Shown here piece by piece: positions 51,939 to 60,383 of a stretch of DNA of 64,000 nucleotides; position 1 is the stretch's first letter, and the number at the start of each line of letters is the position of its first letter. Made by a program: the position numbers and the translations under genes. Source of the stretch: Brevibacillus centrosporus (GTDB lineage Bacteria > Bacillota > Bacilli > Brevibacillales > Brevibacillaceae); NCBI RefSeq assembly GCF_003710815.1, contig NZ_RHHP01000023.1:124001-188000 (forward strand), written 5' to 3'. The notes below the pieces were generated by a model. It did not search any database. It had not been told where the DNA came from and saw only the letters and a program-made list of their open reading frames with translations.

Positions 51939-53702
51939 TTAAGAATCCGCAGGCAGCTCCCGGTTCTGGGCAGCTGCAGTCTGCCTGATGTTTCCCTGAT
52001 CGGATAGTGCGGAACACTCACGAAAGACAAAATGCTGACAGCCCAGGCATTTTGCATGATTCAGTCTGGTCAGGGCACTGTCGATGGCCTCTCCGGTGTG
52101 CGCGAAATCGTTCTTCGCCCCGATTCTTTCGTAGAGGCCAGTGCGTTTCAAAAGAGCTTTGGGTTGATCCCGCAAGCCGGAAAAAAGCACCGTTCCGCCT
52201 TGCGAGTGAAAGTGCCGGACAATGCTCGCTAGACTTGCCTCCCCCGTGGTGTCCAGAAAAGGAACTCCTCCCATACGCAGAAGCAGGATACCGGACGAAG
52301 ACGTAGCTTTGCTGAGGATAGACTTTTCAAGCAAGCTCGCATCCCCGAAGAACAAGGGGCCCTCAATCGTGAAGATGCTGATTTGCGGGCAGTCGTGCAC
52401 GGCTGAAACCATGTGAGGCATGACCTTCTGGTGTTTGCTGTCTGGATCTGGCAGTGCTTTGGCAATCATCAGCGATCCGCTCATCCGTTTGACGAAAAGG
52501 AGAATGGCTAGAACCAGCCCAACTTCAACAGCAAGGGTTAAATCGGTAAATACGGTCAGGAGAAATGTAATCAAAAGAACGACGGAATCGCTGGTCTTGG
52601 TTTTGAGTATACGAAGAAATTCCCTGCGCTCGCTCATGTTCCATGCCACCAGCATCAGGATAGGTGCCATGCTTGCTAGCGGAATGTGTGAGGCGTAAGG
52701 GGCAAATAAGACCAGAATCAGCAAGACGATGAAACCGTGAATCACACCGGACAGAGGAGAGGCAGCGCCGCTTCTGATATTGGTAGCTGTACGGGCAATG
52801 GCTCCTGTAGCCGGAATGCCGCCGAACAGGGGCGTGATGATATTCGCGATCCCCTGACCGATCAACTCCCGATTGCTGTTATGCCTTTGGTTGGACATGC
52901 CGTCAGCCACTACTGCAGACAGCAAAGACTCGACAGCTCCCAACAGAGCGATGACCAGCGCAGGATTCAACAAGGTCTGGATGCGTTCGAGTGTGATTTC
53001 GGGAAAATGAAAAGAAGGCAGTGTGCCGGGAAAAGCTCCAAATGTTGAACCGATCGTGGCGACGTTCTCTTCAAATAATAGCACAGCTACGAGAGTGGAG
53101 ATAACCAAGCCGATGAGGGAACCAGGAACTTTTGGGAAAATCCGCGGCGTCAACAGGATGAGAGCGAAGCAAATGCATGCTGTCGTGATGCTGTACAGGT
53201 TGAGAGTGGAAAGATGAAGCACGATCTCCTTCATATTGGAGAGGAAGTCCTCATGCTTCTGAATGTCGCGAAGGCCCAGAAAGTGTACGATTTGCCCACT
53301 GAAAATGATGACAGCAATTCCTGCGGTAAACCCGACAGTCACCGGCCGAGGAATGTACTTGATCAAAGCGCCGAGCCTGAGCACCCCCATGATGACAAGC
53401 AGTATCCCTGCCATGAGTCCGGCTATCAGCAGATTTTCATACCCGTATTGCATGACGATGGCAAATAAAATGGGGATAAACGCTCCAGTGGGACCGCCGA
53501 TCTGAAAGCGCGACCCTCCGAACAGGGAAATCAAAATGCCCGCGACAATGGTGGTGTAAATGCCATACTCCGGTTTGACTCCAGAGGCGATCGCAAACGC
53601 CATTCCGAGTGGCAGCGCGATAACAGCTACTATGAAACCAGAAACACAATCCTTTCGAAACGACTGCATCGAATAGCCTTCGAATCTTCCTGTCCACTTC
53701 AT
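51939..53702 (-). CDS. SulP-family anion transporter with STAS domain
   Basis: 587 residues from the ATG at 53702 (minus strand) after AAGAAGGG; the frame runs 22 codons further into the putative operator region. The membrane part (about 15-400) carries 'DCVSGFIVAVIALPLGMAFA', 'FQIGGPTGAFIPILFAIVMQ' and 'GLFGGIPATGAIARTATNIR'-like motifs. A cytoplasmic STAS domain (about 430-540, 'ISIFTIEGPLFFGDASLLEK') follows, with a Cys-rich tail 'KCLGCQHFVFREC'. The substrate could be sulfate or bicarbonate. Control by an ArsR-type repressor encoded in the same operon fits the SulP-ArsR pairs seen elsewhere. Confidence 0.9.
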   Translation of the reverse strand: MKWTGRFEGYSMQSFRKDCVSGFIVAVIALPLGMAFAIASGVKPEYGIYTTIVAGILISLFGGSRFQIGGPTGAFIPILFAIVMQYGYENLLIAGLMAGILLVIMGVLRLGALIKYIPRPVTVGFTAGIAVIIFSGQIVHFLGLRDIQKHEDFLSNMKEIVLHLSTLNLYSITTACICFALILLTPRIFPKVPGSLIGLVISTLVAVLLFEENVATIGSTFGAFPGTLPSFHFPEITLERIQTLLNPALVIALLGAVESLLSAVVADGMSNQRHNSNRELIGQGIANIITPLFGGIPATGAIARTATNIRSGAASPLSGVIHGFIVLLILVLFAPYASHIPLASMAPILMLVAWNMSERREFLRILKTKTSDSVVLLITFLLTVFTDLTLAVEVGLVLAILLFVKRMSGSLMIAKALPDPDSKHQKVMPHMVSAVHDCPQISIFTIEGPLFFGDASLLEKSILSKATSSSGILLLRMGGVPFLDTTGEASLASIVRHFHSQGGTVLFSGLRDQPKALLKRTGLYERIGAKNDFAHTGEAIDSALTRLNHAKCLGCQHFVFRECSALSDQGNIRQTAAAQNRELPADS

Positions 53703-53720
53703 GATAGAACCCTTCTTATC

Positions 53721-53744
53721 TTTGAATATTTGATTATTTGAATA
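53721..53744. repeat. Three tandem 8-bp units upstream of the SulP gene (candidate operator)
   Basis: Three contiguous units of TTTGA(A/T)TA lie 19 bases upstream of the SulP start, within the likely promoter/+1 region. ArsR-family operators are AT-rich and placed this way, though usually they are inverted rather than direct repeats. Confidence 0.5.
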
Positions 53745-53889
53745 TAGATTATGATAAGAGTGGTTCACTCATTCTGTCAATTCACATTTCCTTTTCCCTT
53801 TTTTAACATGTCCTTCACGTTACCTTAACGCTGCTGGATTACCATTCTAAGTGACAAGTGAACAGATTCCCTCGGTTGGAGCCATGGAG

Positions 53890-53960
53890 AAACCCCCGAC
53901 AGCAACACCCAAGCACTTTCCTCGAGAGTTCTTTGGCATTGTTGTTTCGCAGGGTTTTTT
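53890..53960 (+). promoter_or_regulatory. Leader terminator of glpP (candidate GlpP target)
   Basis: AAACCC (53890-53895) pairs with GGGTTT (53952-53957). Stacked CGA-A and CAACA pairings and an inner CCAAG/CTTTGG stem fill the hairpin. T's run to 53960, just before the glpP ribosome site. GlpP-type proteins antiterminate leaders of glycerol genes in response to glycerol-3-phosphate, so autoregulation of this operon is likely. The rest of the 53769-53889 stretch shows no ORF. Confidence 0.65.
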
Positions 53961-53985
53961 GCTATGCGCAAAGGAGGACAAACAA

Positions 53986-54585
53986 ATGAATCCAACGGAA
54001 TTCCTCGCAAGACTCGATCACTACAAGCTGATTGCTTCGGTGAAGGAAGCGAAGTACCTGGAAAAAGCCGCAGAGGCAAATCTGAGTGCAGTCGTTCTCT
54101 CCATCGGAAACATCGGGGTGATCAAAGGGTACGTCGATTTTTTCAAAAGCCGCGACATTCCCGTGTTTATCCATTTGGAGCGTGTCGGCGGAATCAGCTA
54201 CGACCGGGAAGGAATCGCCTTTCTTTCCCATTATGTGAAGCCAGATGGAATCGTAACGACGAGGAATACCTTGATCAAGCTGGCAAAAAAACAAGGTCTG
54301 CTGACGATACAACGACATTTTCTGGTAGACAGCGATGCGCTGAAGTCCGGGCTTCAATCCATTCAGGAAACACAGCCTGACGCTGTAGAGCTGATGCCGG
54401 GTCTATTGCCAGAATTTCTCGAAGAATACAGAAGCATGCTGGATACCCCGATTATTGCAGGTGGCCTGATCCGCAAGCGAGAGCAGATGGAGCGTGTACT
54501 ACAGCATGGTGCGACAGCTGTCTCCGTAGGTAGCCCCTCATTGTGGAAGGAGAGTTTTGTACATGATTCACGCCCTGTTGTTTGA
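53986..54585 (+). CDS. glpP: Glycerol-3-phosphate-responsive antiterminator GlpP
   Basis: 199 residues from ATG 53986 after AAAGGAGG; the upstream frame runs through the leader hairpin. The sequence has a TIM-barrel phosphate-binding pattern: 'LIASVKEAKYLEKAAEANLS', 'VFIHLERVGGISYDREGIAF', 'KPDGIVTTRNTLIKLAKKQG', 'DAVELMPGLLPEFLEEY', 'PIIAGGLIRKREQMERVL' and 'ATAVSVGSPSLW'. These are hallmarks of GlpP, an RNA-binding antiterminator for glp genes. It leads the ugp-type operon. Its end overlaps the next gene by 23 bases. Confidence 0.94.
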   Translation: MNPTEFLARLDHYKLIASVKEAKYLEKAAEANLSAVVLSIGNIGVIKGYVDFFKSRDIPVFIHLERVGGISYDREGIAFLSHYVKPDGIVTTRNTLIKLAKKQGLLTIQRHFLVDSDALKSGLQSIQETQPDAVELMPGLLPEFLEEYRSMLDTPIIAGGLIRKREQMERVLQHGATAVSVGSPSLWKESFVHDSRPVV

Positions 54586-55225
54586 TCTCGACGGGACACT
54601 CTTGGACAGTCGAGACGCCGTGATCGATGCCGTTGCCCATACAGCAGAAAAATACGCACCCGGTCATTTTAGCCGGGAGGAGCTGCTCGGACGCTTTGGG
54701 GAATCGTTTGACGACTTTCTCGCAGCCGTAGCAGAGGCAGCTGGTATGCCGGACAAAAAAGAAGTGCTCGATGACTATTTCGCCTATGTCCGGGAAAATC
54801 ACGAGCAGCATGTGAAGCTCTTTCCGTTTGTGCGCGAAGGCTTGGAGAAGCTGCTGGCGGCAGGCTATGAACTGGCGATTGTCACCAACAAGCAGCGCGA
54901 ATTTGCGCTGGCCGGGCTGGAGCTGGCCGGAATTGACCATCTGTTTGCGTCGATTGTCACCGTAGACGATGTCTCCCAGGGCAAGCCTTCTGCTGAGCCT
55001 GTCCAAAAGGCGCTAGCTGAGCTGGGGAGACGCCCGGAGCAGGCCATGATGATTGGCGACAGCCGTTTCGATGTACTGGCGGCTGTGGGAGCAAACGTAC
55101 AGGCAGTCGTGCTGGAATGGTATGGACCAGAAGAGTGGCAGCATGCCGTTCCGGATTACCGCTTCGTTGATTTTGAAGCCTTTGTTGGTGAGATGCTGAC
55201 TGTAAAAATGCAAGGAGGGATCTGA
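54563..55225 (+). CDS. HAD-family phosphatase (PGP/PpaX-like)
   Basis: 220 residues from ATG 54563, eight bases after AAGGAGAG. HAD motifs: 'LLFDLDGTLLDSRDAV' (Asp8, Asp10), 'AIVTNKQREFALAG' and 'MMIGDSRFDVLAA'. It has an alpha-helical cap as in phosphoglycolate phosphatase and PpaX. It sits between glpP and the ugp transporter genes, with overlap, so glycerol-3-phosphate or another small phosphate ester may be its substrate; this is inference. Confidence 0.9.
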   Translation: MIHALLFDLDGTLLDSRDAVIDAVAHTAEKYAPGHFSREELLGRFGESFDDFLAAVAEAAGMPDKKEVLDDYFAYVRENHEQHVKLFPFVREGLEKLLAAGYELAIVTNKQREFALAGLELAGIDHLFASIVTVDDVSQGKPSAEPVQKALAELGRRPEQAMMIGDSRFDVLAAVGANVQAVVLEWYGPEEWQHAVPDYRFVDFEAFVGEMLTVKMQGGI

Positions 55226-55230
55226 TCCAG

Positions 55231-56298
55231 ATGGCACGAGTGGTGTTAAATCAAGTAACCAAATCATTCGCCAATCAACAGGTCGTAAAAGGGATTAATC
55301 TCCTGATACCCGATGGATCGTTTACGGTTCTGGTAGGACCTTCGGGATGCGGAAAATCTACGACGCTGCGGATGATCGCCGGGTTGGAGAGCGCAACAGG
55401 CGGCGAGATCTTGATCGGGGATCAAACGGTCAATCAGCTGCCGCCGGGAAAAAGGGACGTAGCGATGGTGTTTCAAAACTACGCCCTGTACCCAACGATG
55501 AACGTCTACGACAACATTGCCTACGGATTGCGAAATCGTGGCACCTCGAAAAAAGAATGCCAAGTTCTCGTAGAGGAAATCGCGGAGATCGTCGGCTTGA
55601 CCCAGTACCTCAAACGCAAACCGTCCCAGCTCTCTGGCGGTCAGCGTCAGCGCGTGGCATTGGCGCGGGCAATGGTGAAGAAGCCAAAAGTGTTTTTGAT
55701 GGACGAACCGCTTTCCAACCTGGACGCGAAGCTGCGCAACCAGATGCGGGTAGAGCTGACGAGTCTGCATAAACAGCTGGGCAGCACGTTCATTTACGTG
55801 ACGCATGATCAGGTGGAAGCGATGACGATGGGCGATCAGATTGTCGTCATGAGTGAAGGCAATATCATGCAGGTGGCGGCACCACTGGAGCTGTATCAGG
55901 AACCGGACAACCTGTTTGTCGCCCAGTTTATCGGCTCTCCGGCGATGAACATTGTGAAAGATGAGGAAAACAGTGCGGTCGTATGGGGATTCCGCCCCGA
56001 GAAGGCACAGCTGCTTGCCGAGTCTGCAGCACCTGCCTCATCGATCGAGCAGCGCGTTTTGCGAGGAACGGTGATCTCGCGTGAAATCCTGGGAGCGGAG
56101 TCACTTTGCCACGTGGAAACGGAAAAAGGACGCATCGTCGTCAAAGTCGATACGGAAATTTCGATCCAAATGGGTACCCACGTACAAGTGATTGTAGATG
56201 CCGCTAACATTTACGAGTTTGATCGGGCAACCGGGAAACGGATAGGGAAAGGCGTTGGGCGAGTGGGTCAGCATGCATTGGCTGGAGGGATGGTCTGA
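55231..56298 (+). CDS. ugpC: Glycerol-3-phosphate ABC transporter ATPase (UgpC-type)
   Basis: 355 residues from ATG 55231. Walker A 'VGPSGCGKST' (35-44), 'FQNYALYPTMNVYDNIAYGL', signature 'QLSGGQRQRVALARA', Walker B 'VFLMDEPLSNLDAKLR' and a C-terminal TOBE/regulatory domain. This is the MalK/UgpC class. The choice of UgpC over other sugar ATPases rests on neighbours: GlpP, UgpB-like lipoprotein and a glycerophosphodiesterase. Its stop overlaps the ugpA start. Confidence 0.88.
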   Translation: MARVVLNQVTKSFANQQVVKGINLLIPDGSFTVLVGPSGCGKSTTLRMIAGLESATGGEILIGDQTVNQLPPGKRDVAMVFQNYALYPTMNVYDNIAYGLRNRGTSKKECQVLVEEIAEIVGLTQYLKRKPSQLSGGQRQRVALARAMVKKPKVFLMDEPLSNLDAKLRNQMRVELTSLHKQLGSTFIYVTHDQVEAMTMGDQIVVMSEGNIMQVAAPLELYQEPDNLFVAQFIGSPAMNIVKDEENSAVVWGFRPEKAQLLAESAAPASSIEQRVLRGTVISREILGAESLCHVETEKGRIVVKVDTEISIQMGTHVQVIVDAANIYEFDRATGKRIGKGVGRVGQHALAGGMV

Positions 56299-57236
56299 TG
56301 CACAAAGCGGTAGCTGCACCAGAGCTTTCCGGAACGAGTAATCAAGCAGCGGAAGTCCCCATCGATTGGATGGAGCGGCTTCGACCATACCTGTATGTCG
56401 CCCCTGCTATGCTGTTTTTTGCCCTCTTCTTCTTCTTTCCCATCGGCTATGTGATTTACTTGTCCTTTTTTGACTGGTCCTTGCTGAACCTGGAAGAGAT
56501 GGAGTGGGTTGGGCTCGGTAACTTTACGGCGTTGATGGCGGAGGAAGATTTTTGGCAGGTATTGGGCAATACGCTCATCTATACCGTCGTCACGGTTGGC
56601 TTGGGGATCCTCCTGTCCTTTATGCTGGCGCTCTGGCTCAATCGGAAGGCAAAAGTATACGGGATTGTCCAGGCAGCTGTCTTTAGCCCGCACATCGTGT
56701 CACTCGTCTCCATCGCGATGCTGTGGATGTGGCTCATGGACCCGCAGTACGGTCTGTTGAACGCCATCCTGGAGATGGTGGGATTGCCCGGGTACTCGTG
56801 GCTGTCAGACACGAAGAGCGCGATGGTCTCCCTGATCCTGGTCAGCATTTGGAAGGGCGTGGGGTACAACACGCTGGTCTTCATCGCTGGGATGCAAAGT
56901 ATCCCGAAAGATATCTACGAAGCGGCGGACCTAGACCACTCTCCCTGGTGGCGGACGCTGACACGCATTACCATTCCGATGCTTTCACCAACGATGTTTT
57001 TCTTGCTCGTCATCAATACGGTCTCGTCCTTTCAGGTGTTCGACACGATTTACATCATGACGCAGGGTGGGCCGGTCAACAGCACCAACATGCTCGTCTT
57101 TTACATCTATGAACAAGGCATGGACTTTTACAACGGCGGTGCCGCCTCTGCCGCGTCAGTCATCCTGCTCGCCATGGTAGGCTTCTTGACTTGGCTGCAC
57201 TTCCGCTTGATGGAGAAAAGAGTTCATTATCGGTAA
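56298..57236 (+). CDS. ugpA: ABC transporter permease (UgpA-type)
   Basis: 312 residues from ATG 56298, overlapping ugpC (TGATG). Six membrane helices and the binding-protein-dependent permease motif 'EAADLDHSPWWRTLTRITIP'. 'FYIYEQGMDFYNGGAASAAS' near the C-terminus is typical of UgpA/MalF-like proteins. An N-terminal cytoplasmic stretch of about 30 residues precedes the first helix. Confidence 0.88.
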   Translation: MHKAVAAPELSGTSNQAAEVPIDWMERLRPYLYVAPAMLFFALFFFFPIGYVIYLSFFDWSLLNLEEMEWVGLGNFTALMAEEDFWQVLGNTLIYTVVTVGLGILLSFMLALWLNRKAKVYGIVQAAVFSPHIVSLVSIAMLWMWLMDPQYGLLNAILEMVGLPGYSWLSDTKSAMVSLILVSIWKGVGYNTLVFIAGMQSIPKDIYEAADLDHSPWWRTLTRITIPMLSPTMFFLLVINTVSSFQVFDTIYIMTQGGPVNSTNMLVFYIYEQGMDFYNGGAASAASVILLAMVGFLTWLHFRLMEKRVHYR

Positions 57237-57264
57237 GACATTCAACCAGAAAGGAGACTCGCTC

Positions 57265-58092
57265 ATGTTGCAAGTAGGAAGAACCGCATGGAAAACGGTA
57301 GAGTGGGTGCTGCTGGCAGCTGTCGGACTCGTCTTTGTCTTCCCGTTTCTGTGGATGTTCTTGACTGCCTTTAAAACCATGCCGGAGGTCTATCAGTTTC
57401 CACCGACATGGTGGCCCGAGTCCTGGCAATTCGAGAACTTCCGTATCGCTTGGAGCTCCGGACCGTTCGTCACCTACGTCATGAACAGCATTTTGGTGGC
57501 TGGCGGCATCTTGATTCTGCAGTTTCTGATTGCGGTGCCCGCTGCCTATGCCTTTGCCCGGTATCGTTTTCCGGGACGCAACCTGCTGTTTGGACTGAGT
57601 CTGATTGCATTAATGATTCCTTCGCAGGTTATCTTTTTGCCGGTCTATGTGGAGATGAGCCACTGGGGGCTGGTCAACACTTTGTGGTCGCTGATTCTCC
57701 CGTTTGGCGCCAGCGCATTTGGGATCTTTCTCTTGCGCCAAGCCTTCATGCAGGTACCTGATGAAGTCATCGAGGCTGCGCGTCTCGACAGTGCATCGGA
57801 ATGGAAAATCATGTGGACCATCATGGTTCCGATGGCAAAGCCGGTGCTCGTCACATTTGGATTGTTCAGCTTTATCTACCACTGGAATGATTACTTCTGG
57901 CCTCTGATCATGACGAACAGTGATAGTGTGCGTACGCTGCCGATCGGGATCTCGATGCTGAAGGCAGCGGAAGGCGGTAAGCAGTGGAACGTCATCATGG
58001 CAGGCAACATGATTCTCGTCCTGCCCATCCTCGTCGTCTTTTTCTTCGCACAGCGGCACATTATCAGCGCGTTTGTCTATCAGTCCAAATAA
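57265..58092 (+). CDS. ugpE: ABC transporter permease (UgpE-type)
   Basis: 275 residues from ATG 57265 after AAAGGAGACTCGCTC. Six helices. The EAA-type loop is 'EVIEAARLDSASEWKIMWTI', and 'FLWMFLTAFKTMPEVYQFPP' near the N-terminus is the MalG/UgpE pattern. Partner of the preceding permease. Confidence 0.88.
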   Translation: MLQVGRTAWKTVEWVLLAAVGLVFVFPFLWMFLTAFKTMPEVYQFPPTWWPESWQFENFRIAWSSGPFVTYVMNSILVAGGILILQFLIAVPAAYAFARYRFPGRNLLFGLSLIALMIPSQVIFLPVYVEMSHWGLVNTLWSLILPFGASAFGIFLLRQAFMQVPDEVIEAARLDSASEWKIMWTIMVPMAKPVLVTFGLFSFIYHWNDYFWPLIMTNSDSVRTLPIGISMLKAAEGGKQWNVIMAGNMILVLPILVVFFFAQRHIISAFVYQSK

Positions 58093-58121
58093 GCGGTATC
58101 CATTAAAAGGAGGATCTATTC

Positions 58122-59450
58122 GTGAAAAAGTTACAGGTATCCATGTTGGCGTGTGTACTTAGCGTGACAGCAGTTCTGGCAGGGTGTGGAAGCAGCAAGG
58201 AAGCGGCAGGCACGAATACGCAATCGGGTGGAAGCACAGCGCCGCAAGGACAGACTGCGAGTGCAGGCAAACCGGTGGAAATCGACTTCTGGTATGCGCT
58301 CGGCGGCAAAAACGGGGAATACATCGAAAAGATGGTCAAGGACTTCAACGCCTCGCATAAAGATATTGTGGTAAAGCCCGCGTATCAAGGTAGCTACTAT
58401 GAAAACCATTCCAAGGTACTGGCCTCTGTATCTGCCGGGAACCAGCCTGATGTGACCATGGTAGAGGTAGGCTCGATCGGTGCATTCGCGGATGCGAAAG
58501 TGCTGGAGGATCTGGGACCATACGCTAACGGAGCGGAGAAGAAGTACATTCCTGGACTTCTGGGGAACTCCTACTGGAAAGACAAACTGTACGCCATTCC
58601 TTTCAACCGCTCGACTCCGCTCTTGTACCTGAACCGCGACATGCTGAAGGCAGCAGGACTCGACCCGAATGGACCGAAAACATGGGAGGAGCTGCGTCAA
58701 TTCTCTCAGGCTATGACGAAAAAAGAAGGAGACAAGACAGCTACCTACGGCTTCTCTACTCCAATTGACATCTGGTTCTACGAAGCGCTTGTATTCCAAA
58801 GTGGCGGTAAAATCCTGACGGACGACAACAAAGAGCTGGCGATCAACACAGAAGCGGGTAAAGCGCCGTTGGAATTCTGGACAGGTATGTTGAAGGAAGG
58901 CGTCATGAAGGCCCCTCCAGGTGAGAAGTACAACGCATGGGATGTTGCCAAACAGGATTTCCTCAATCAACAAGTCGGCATGATTTTCACTTCGACAGGG
59001 GACTTGCGCTCTTTGAAGGAAAATGCCAAATTTGATTTGGGAACAGCTTTCCTGCCAGCGAACAAAAACTTTGGTGCACCAACAGGCGGAGCGAACCTGG
59101 TCATGCTGGCTAAATCCAGCGATGAAGAGAAAAAAGCTTCCTGGGAATTCATGCAGTGGATGACAGATACGAAGCAAACGATTCCGTTCTCTCTGGAATC
59201 CGGCTACATGCCTGTAACGACCGAAGCAGTCGAGTCCGAAGATATGAAGAAGGCCTATGAAAAAGAGCCGAACTTCCAAGTGGCAGTAAAGCAGCTGGAA
59301 TACGCTTCTCCACGTCCGATGGTACCTGGCTATAAAGAACTGCAGGAAGTCATCATGACCGAGATCCAGCGTGCCGTTTTGGGTCAGGCTAGCGTAGACG
59401 AAGCCATCCAAAAAGCGACGGAAAAAGGACAAAAGCTGCTGAAAAAATAA
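58122..59450 (+). CDS. ugpB: Extracellular substrate-binding lipoprotein (UgpB-type)
   Basis: 442 residues from GTG 58122 after AAAAGGAGG. Lipobox with Cys22 ('VTAVLAGCGSSKE'). It is a cluster-1 extracellular binding protein: 'IDFWYALGGKNGEYIEKMVK', 'YAIPFNRSTPLLYLNRDML', 'TGGANLVMLAKSSDEEKKAS' and 'SPRPMVPGYKELQEVI'. The FNRSTP and GGAN segments are characteristic of glycerol-3-phosphate/glycerophosphocholine binders. A 507-residue antisense frame here is a shadow. Confidence 0.88.
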   Translation: MKKLQVSMLACVLSVTAVLAGCGSSKEAAGTNTQSGGSTAPQGQTASAGKPVEIDFWYALGGKNGEYIEKMVKDFNASHKDIVVKPAYQGSYYENHSKVLASVSAGNQPDVTMVEVGSIGAFADAKVLEDLGPYANGAEKKYIPGLLGNSYWKDKLYAIPFNRSTPLLYLNRDMLKAAGLDPNGPKTWEELRQFSQAMTKKEGDKTATYGFSTPIDIWFYEALVFQSGGKILTDDNKELAINTEAGKAPLEFWTGMLKEGVMKAPPGEKYNAWDVAKQDFLNQQVGMIFTSTGDLRSLKENAKFDLGTAFLPANKNFGAPTGGANLVMLAKSSDEEKKASWEFMQWMTDTKQTIPFSLESGYMPVTTEAVESEDMKKAYEKEPNFQVAVKQLEYASPRPMVPGYKELQEVIMTEIQRAVLGQASVDEAIQKATEKGQKLLKK

Positions 59451-59472
59451 ATAGGTTTGGGGAGTGAGCAAC

Positions 59473-60192
59473 ATGAACATTTGCATGGCACACCGCGGTT
59501 GGTCAGGCAAGGCACCGGAAAATACGATGGCGGCTGTACGCCTCGCATTGGCAGAGCCAGCGATTTTTGCAATGGAGATTGACGTGCAGCTATCCAGCGA
59601 CGGAGTTCCTGTGCTCATCCACGACTTTACGCTCGGACGCACGACAAATGGCAAGGGTCTTGTAAAGGATCACACGCTGCAACAGCTGCGCGAACTGGAT
59701 GCAGGCAGCTGGCTGGACGAAAGGTTCACAGGAGAGCGCATCCCAACGCTGGATGAGGTACTGCAAGCTGTCAAAGGTCGCTGCACGCTGAACATCGAGC
59801 TGAAAGCGACGAGCGACATGTATCCGGGGATTGCCGAGAAGGTATTGGCTCTCTTGGAGCAGCATGATATGAAGCAAGAGGTCTACATCACGTCTTTTGA
59901 CCACGAGCTGATTCGTCATGTGCGTACGCTGGATGAAACCGTGGTAACTGGTCTGATCGTAGGAGGCCGTCCCGTGCTGATGCTGGAGCAGCTGCAGGAA
60001 GCGGGAGCGAATATCCTTTCCATGGGCTATCCGTATTTGACTAAAGAACTGGCAGTGGAAGCGATTGAAAAAGGGTATAAGGTGGTTGCATGGACCTTGG
60101 ATGATCCAGAGCACATCCGTACAGTGATGTCGTGGCATCCAGACGTACAGATTTGCACGAACCATCCGGATCGCATGCTTGAGTTTGTGTAA
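59473..60192 (+). CDS. ugpQ: Glycerophosphodiester phosphodiesterase (UgpQ-type)
   Basis: 239 residues from ATG 59473 after GGGGAGTGAG; a GTG at 59464 lies within that site. It hydrolyses glycerophosphodiesters to glycerol-3-phosphate and an alcohol. GDPD motifs: 'MAHRGWSGKAPENTMAAVRL' (catalytic His7), 'EIDVQLSSDGVPVLIHDFTL' and 'LNIELKAT'. No signal peptide, so it acts on imported substrate in the cytoplasm. It ends the operon. Confidence 0.94.
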   Translation: MNICMAHRGWSGKAPENTMAAVRLALAEPAIFAMEIDVQLSSDGVPVLIHDFTLGRTTNGKGLVKDHTLQQLRELDAGSWLDERFTGERIPTLDEVLQAVKGRCTLNIELKATSDMYPGIAEKVLALLEQHDMKQEVYITSFDHELIRHVRTLDETVVTGLIVGGRPVLMLEQLQEAGANILSMGYPYLTKELAVEAIEKGYKVVAWTLDDPEHIRTVMSWHPDVQICTNHPDRMLEFV

Positions 60193-60205
60193 AAGTATAA
60201 AAAGG

Positions 60206-60240
60206 AAAAGCCGCCTGTGGGAATGTCTCAGGCGGCTTTT
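60206..60240 (+). terminator. Terminator of the glpP-ugp operon
   Basis: AAAAGCCGCCTG / CAGGCGGCTTTT is a 12-bp stem with T's in its right arm. Confidence 0.9.
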
Positions 60241-60383
60241 CTTGTGCAAGAACGTGAGCTGGCTAGCTAGTCCAATTCAATGGCAGGTATTTCCCTCGGT
60301 TTTTTCACAGTCAATCGTACACCTCCATTGACCGAACTGCTTATGATAAGAAAAAGGCAGCTTCGCCAAGGAGTGACTGCACC

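Noticed and set aside
58131..59654. 507-codon open frame antisense to ugpB
   Set aside because: The plus strand has a lipoprotein signal, ribosome site and conserved binding-protein motifs; the minus frame has none.
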